A stretch of DNA of 64,000 bases from JAJTFA01 sp051715425 (GTDB lineage: Bacteria; Bacteroidota; Bacteroidia; UKL13-3): assembly GCA_051715425.1 (NCBI GenBank), contig JBPXJS010000008.1, positions 1-64,000 on the forward strand. Reading direction: 5' to 3'. The first letter of the stretch is position 1; each line of letters starts with the position of its first letter. The position numbers and the translations under genes were made by a program. The notes under the pieces are model-generated. The model was not told the origin of the DNA, did not search any database, and saw only the letters and a program-made list of their open reading frames with translations. Of the stretch, positions 60,074 through 64,000 are shown in pieces.

Positions 60074-63000
60074 TTATGATCAGTTTAGAAAAATATTTTC
60101 CTTTACTTGTACTCACCCTGACATAATAATCACCTGTCATTTGTTCAGGAAAATTAACCTTGATCAACTTCCCGGACTGGTTATAATTAAGTATACGTAT
60201 CCGGCCTGTTTTCTCAACCAGTGCAATCTCTGTTGCAAATGCATCTTCTTCCAGACAAATATAAAAAGTGCCATTTGATACCGGATTAGGGTATAAACCT
60301 AATTTAGCCTTCAGCCAAAACCGTCCTTCAAATTTAACATATACCATTTCTGAATGCTGAAAAGACCCATCAAGGTACTTCTCCATTACTCTGTAATAGA
60401 AACCATCCGACTCATTATCCTTTGAGATAACAGGCTCATCTACGAATGCAAAACCAAGTATCCCATTATCCGCACGATCATGTAAAACTTCTCCAACTTT
60501 AATAAACATTTTATCCAAACTATTTGTACGCTCGATAATATAGCTGCTCACATTATATGATTGGTTTGTCATCCATTCCAGCATAACTTTATCTGTTCCA
60601 GAAATATGATAAGCTTGAAGACTGCCAGAATGGAATGGCAAACTCACACTATTGAGAATCAATAGCCTGAATCTGTTTTTACCTTTTGAAGCAGGGTTAG
60701 AATTAATAGTAAACGAATAAGGGGAACTCCCTCCAATGTTTGTAAGCGTATTCAGATATTGATCAGACAGAAAAACACTGTACGTAGAGGGAATACTGCT
60801 TAGTTCAGAAAATTGAAGTTGATAATTTCCATTTGTACCAGTAATATTTAACCCTATTGTATCACCAAGATAATCACTTATAAAAGGGCCGTATGAATGC
60901 TGCAGAGCAATAGAATCTCCATTAGCAAGAACAGATACATTCAAAGTAGCATTCACAAGCTTAAGTCCATCTTCACTTGAAACAAATCCCTTACTGAATC
61001 CTCCTTTAAAATGTATAAATGCTACATCCGAATTAAGACTATCCTTTATCATGGCAACTTTAATTTGGGGATATCTGTTTTTAAAATAACTTATTGATAC
61101 ACCTGATGCCTTGCAAGTTTCTGTAAAATTAATAGTAGGATTAGCAGCCGTAGCTTTTACAAAAAAAGACTGACCTGAAGCAATAAGAGAGGAACCATTA
61201 TCGGAAATATAACTTCCGGATACAGGATCATATATATAATAAAACGGTGATAGATTGTTTTTAGAAATCTTATTCCAGTCAATTGTTGAGGCATAAGGAT
61301 TACCGACCAAATTATATCCATCCTCACTGATACTACCCGTATTGGTGTATGTTATAGCAGGTGATACAGCACCAACAAATGGGGGATTCGTAAAATCCAA
61401 AGTAACAGCATTCTGATTTACAAAAGGTGCTGTATACCATTGCGGGGAAGGTAAATTTCTGTCGCCCCGGACAAATACAAATGCACCATTTCCTGGATTG
61501 AGCGAATTAGCAATGTTTGTTATAGGTTTCCAGCCACGGCCACCAGCCGTATCTTCTCTGTATGTATAAATGGTAGCAGAGTTTTGAGTTGAAGCATCAA
61601 AACCATTGGTTACACCACCCGCCCCCGTAATAAAAATATCGTCCTTTAACTGGTTGAAAGTGAAATTTGAAACGTTAGGAGATACCATCCGGTATCTTCT
61701 TGTTACAGAAGGCACATATCTTTCTATGTTTAAAATACCACTGACAACAGCTGTATTTGTATCTATTTCTGTTAATTGAGCAGTTGTATATTGATCTGAA
61801 ACCAGCGTGATTTTATTATTTGTAATCAACTTCCCTTTCACGATCGTCAAATCACCAGTTATAAGCATTGTTGAGTCCACTGTAACAGAATCTGAATAAT
61901 ACGCCACATCTGTATTAATTTTCAAGGAACCAAGCCTGTTTGTAACACCAGGTATAGACTGATCTAGTTTAATATGAGCAATACTTCCTGTACCACCTAT
62001 TTCAAGTATTGAATTTGCATGTCCAAGAATTACTCCATTGCCATTTATCCCCCTTGTTACTTTTAAACCATATCCATTTAGAGAAATTTTTGCCCCCTCT
62101 TCCACCGTTAGCATATGTACGAACATATCGGTGGATAGTTCCGGATAATTTTTGGCATAAACCGGTATATAAACAGTATCTGTTAAAGAGGGAAGTATTC
62201 CCCCTGTCCAGTTAGATGTGCTGTTGGTATTAGCACCACTGAATCCTTCCCAAAAACCAACACAGTGAGGCTCAAACTCCACAGCCCCAACGCACGGTCT
62301 TAATATATCTCTTGATTTTCCGCTGGCATCGAATGGTATCGCGGCAATTGGCACTCCCATATAAGCTGCTATACAATGCTTGGTGAACAGATTATTGCTA
62401 TTTACATTAGCAAATAAATTATCTCTTAATAATTTTGTTATTAAAGTAGCCTTGTTATTTACCGATGAAGAAAGCAGATTGAAATTTGTATAAGAGGCTT
62501 TCGTATCGTTCCAGTTGCAAAGGTTGCTAGTATCAGCATTTACTAAAAGATTATTGCTAGAGTTAAAACCTGCGGTTGCACCGTACCCTATTCCTATTCC
62601 AAAATTACCTTGATTATATGCTGCAGTCCCACCTATTCTTTCATTATAAAATATGTTATTATTTACATAACACAACGTGGGAGATTGTTTACTAAAACAA
62701 AAGGATGATGCAGAAGAACTGGCACCACAAACACCACCAATATAAACTGAATTATAACAGACAAAAAATTGACGCCCCGTTGAATTGGAGAGATAACATT
62801 TAATACCGTTTAGCTGTGCGTTGCTGCCTGAAATAGGAACCCCATCAAATGAATTATTTAGGCTAATTTGGTTATTAACCACATAAACAGGTTTCACTGC
62901 TGATGCGTTTGTGAAATAGATCCCATTTACACGGGCATAATCTGACGCTCCGGTATTCGTTAATTCTGATATTTTATTATTATGAATAATTCCAGAAAAG

Positions 63001-64000
63001 TCTGAAGATGAAACTTGAATGCCTGTAACCATATCACTGGCTGCATTATTTGTTAACGATAGGCCATTAATTCTATTACCGGTAACTTCAGATGAATCAA
63101 CAGAGGTGGTATTTATTGCAATTCCCTTTACACTTGCGGTAGCGAATGAAGAACCCGAATTAGAAATGAAATTATCCTGTATGATAGCTTTTGTTGCTGA
63201 ATTAAAATTTACTCCAGTAAATACCGATGCAGCACCACCAATGCCGGCAATATAATTGCCCAGAATTTTAACATTTGAACCGGAAGTGATATAAATACAA
63301 TTTATAGGTCCATTTCCTAATCTGATGATACCTGAAGCATTAAAACCATTAATAACACCAAACGTATTACCCGATATGGTACCTGCAAAAGAAGAGGCAT
63401 AAATACCTGTCATATCCCGAATCGGTGTGCTGGCAAGCAACACGACCTGATTGATCGTATTCTGAGCAATCAGATTCTGCAAAGCTGATGATCCGGAAAC
63501 TCTTATACCTGTAAATCCGCTATTGCAAACAAAGCTTCCTCCCTGACAATTTGGGCTTGTTCCCCCTATTTTATTACCACTAACATTATGACCAGAAGAT
63601 GCACTATTGGCCAAATAAATAGCCGTATAATCCTGCATAAATGTATCTGTAGCATAAAAGTGATTGTTAAGAATGTTTATGGAATCCCCTCCACTTACAT
63701 TTACTGAAATAATTGCATTTATTTTTCTGGTAGTGTAGTAAAAATGATTATTAATGATATCAAATTTTGATGCCTGAGAGATTATCCTGACAGCAGAATA
63801 CTCGGCATCATAGAAGGTGTTTTTGTCACCGGTCAGATTTCCTCCAATGAGCAAATTTGAGTTTAATACACCGCTTGAATAAACACCAACGTGGTAACCT
63901 TGAAAAACACCTGCTGATACTTCTGCTTTATTGAATTCGTTTCCGAAAATTTTGATTCCGGTGTTATGACCTGATGAACCAATATGCACGATCCCGGAAG
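60066..64000 (-). CDS. Large beta-helix surface protein with T9SS sorting domain, 5' end outside window
   Basis: At least 1311 residues with no start inside the window; the frame runs open to base 64000. The visible N-terminal 560 residues are parallel beta-helix (PbH1-like) repeats rich in Asn, Gly and Ser, with recurrent phrases such as ISGNTFGVI, VSGNKIGGT and VNNQISLN. The C-terminal half is strand-rich (autotransporter- or SprB-like segments) and ends in a T9SS sorting domain (LYPNPVSNGTFYICLEEDAFATEIALVEKTGRI, GDYYVRVSTSKGKYFSKLIINE). It is a predicted surface adhesin or polysaccharide-interacting protein. GTG at 63989 is not the true start. Confidence 0.85.
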   Translation of the reverse strand, partial: SGIVHIGSSGHNTGIKIFGNEFNKAEVSAGVFQGYHVGVYSSGVLNSNLLIGGNLTGDKNTFYDAEYSAVRIISQASKFDIINNHFYYTTRKINAIISVNVSGGDSINILNNHFYATDTFMQDYTAIYLANSASSGHNVSGNKIGGTSPNCQGGSFVCNSGFTGIRVSGSSALQNLIAQNTINQVVLLASTPIRDMTGIYASSFAGTISGNTFGVINGFNASGIIRLGNGPINCIYITSGSNVKILGNYIAGIGGAASVFTGVNFNSATKAIIQDNFISNSGSSFATASVKGIAINTTSVDSSEVTGNRINGLSLTNNAASDMVTGIQVSSSDFSGIIHNNKISELTNTGASDYARVNGIYFTNASAVKPVYVVNNQISLNNSFDGVPISGSNAQLNGIKCYLSNSTGRQFFVCYNSVYIGGVCGASSSASSFCFSKQSPTLCYVNNNIFYNERIGGTAAYNQGNFGIGIGYGATAGFNSSNNLLVNADTSNLCNWNDTKASYTNFNLLSSSVNNKATLITKLLRDNLFANVNSNNLFTKHCIAAYMGVPIAAIPFDASGKSRDILRPCVGAVEFEPHCVGFWEGFSGANTNSTSNWTGGILPSLTDTVYIPVYAKNYPELSTDMFVHMLTVEEGAKISLNGYGLKVTRGINGNGVILGHANSILEIGGTGSIAHIKLDQSIPGVTNRLGSLKINTDVAYYSDSVTVDSTMLITGDLTIVKGKLITNNKITLVSDQYTTAQLTEIDTNTAVVSGILNIERYVPSVTRRYRMVSPNVSNFTFNQLKDDIFITGAGGVTNGFDASTQNSATIYTYREDTAGGRGWKPITNIANSLNPGNGAFVFVRGDRNLPSPQWYTAPFVNQNAVTLDFTNPPFVGAVSPAITYTNTGSISEDGYNLVGNPYASTIDWNKISKNNLSPFYYIYDPVSGSYISDNGSSLIASGQSFFVKATAANPTINFTETCKASGVSISYFKNRYPQIKVAMIKDSLNSDVAFIHFKGGFSKGFVSSEDGLKLVNATLNVSVLANGDSIALQHSYGPFISDYLGDTIGLNITGTNGNYQLQFSELSSIPSTYSVFLSDQYLNTLTNIGGSSPYSFTINSNPASKGKNRFRLLILNSVSLPFHSGSLQAYHISGTDKVMLEWMTNQSYNVSSYIIERTNSLDKMFIKVGEVLHDRADNGILGFAFVDEPVISKDNESDGFYYRVMEKYLDGSFQHSEMVYVKFEGRFWLKAKLGLYPNPVSNGTFYICLEEDAFATEIALVEKTGRIRILNYNQSGKLIKVNFPEQMTGDYYVRVSTSKGKYFSKLIINE

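Overview
The window is a 64 kb piece of a Bacteroidota chromosome. The evidence is four proteins with type IX secretion (T9SS) C-terminal sorting domains, LytTR two-component systems, a TonB-dependent receptor, Nramp-USP and exosortase-F genes, an rpsP with a long Ala/Glu-rich tail, TAnnTTTG-type -7 promoter boxes placed very close to start codons, and frequent TTG/GTG starts. The order cannot be fixed by eye. No rRNA, tRNA, CRISPR array, transposase or integrase was seen.

Layout. 1-3246: a membrane-anchored LuxR-type regulator diverges from a beta-CASP metallo-hydrolase and a queuosine-precursor transporter. 3247-5443: an FGE-like gene lies inside a modular intergenic repeat array (5 units on one side, 2 on the other). 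5444-21357: lysA, an S9 peptidase, a DUF4197 lipoprotein, an outer-membrane pair with a TonB-type receptor, cca, an M48 protease, an ECF sigma factor overlapping a chimeric membrane/PKD/T9SS protein, a LytS/LytTR-type sensor-regulator pair, a small lipoprotein and a hemerythrin-like protein. 21559-26528: the housekeeping block valS, rplS, trmD, rimM, rpsP on the minus strand. 26655-32660: a beta-barrel gene, a broken second copy of the 3' end of ffh, a 1230-residue beta-propeller T9SS protein, then intact ffh. 32713-41798: DCC and DUF421 proteins, a Mn/Fe uptake set (mntR, Nramp-USP fusion, cysteine-cluster protein) with a visible palindromic operator, a zinc protease, a LolC/E-type permease, a NamZ-like protein, ccmB and fmt. 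41837-44813: a compact exosortase-F operon comprising a tiny PID-CTERM substrate, XrtF, its associated membrane protein and an HTTM-like protein. 44848-51613: rpsA, an EVE protein, an odd repeat-bearing leader, pyrR-pyrB, a GT-C glycosyltransferase and trpS. 51640-64000: a hybrid histidine kinase divergent from an unusual response regulator, then an AT-rich block of minus-strand envelope genes (thioredoxin/TPR, LamG-PKD, small membrane proteins, a beta-helix protein cut by the window end).

The most interesting parts are the exosortase operon, whose substrate is almost nothing but a signal peptide and a sorting signal; the ffh-derived direct repeat bracketing the beta-propeller gene; the modular repeat array; the sigma-factor-linked T9SS chimera; and the in-frame duplicated leader upstream of pyrR. 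Coordinates and motifs were read from the sequence. Family names come from recognising motifs and were not checked by search.
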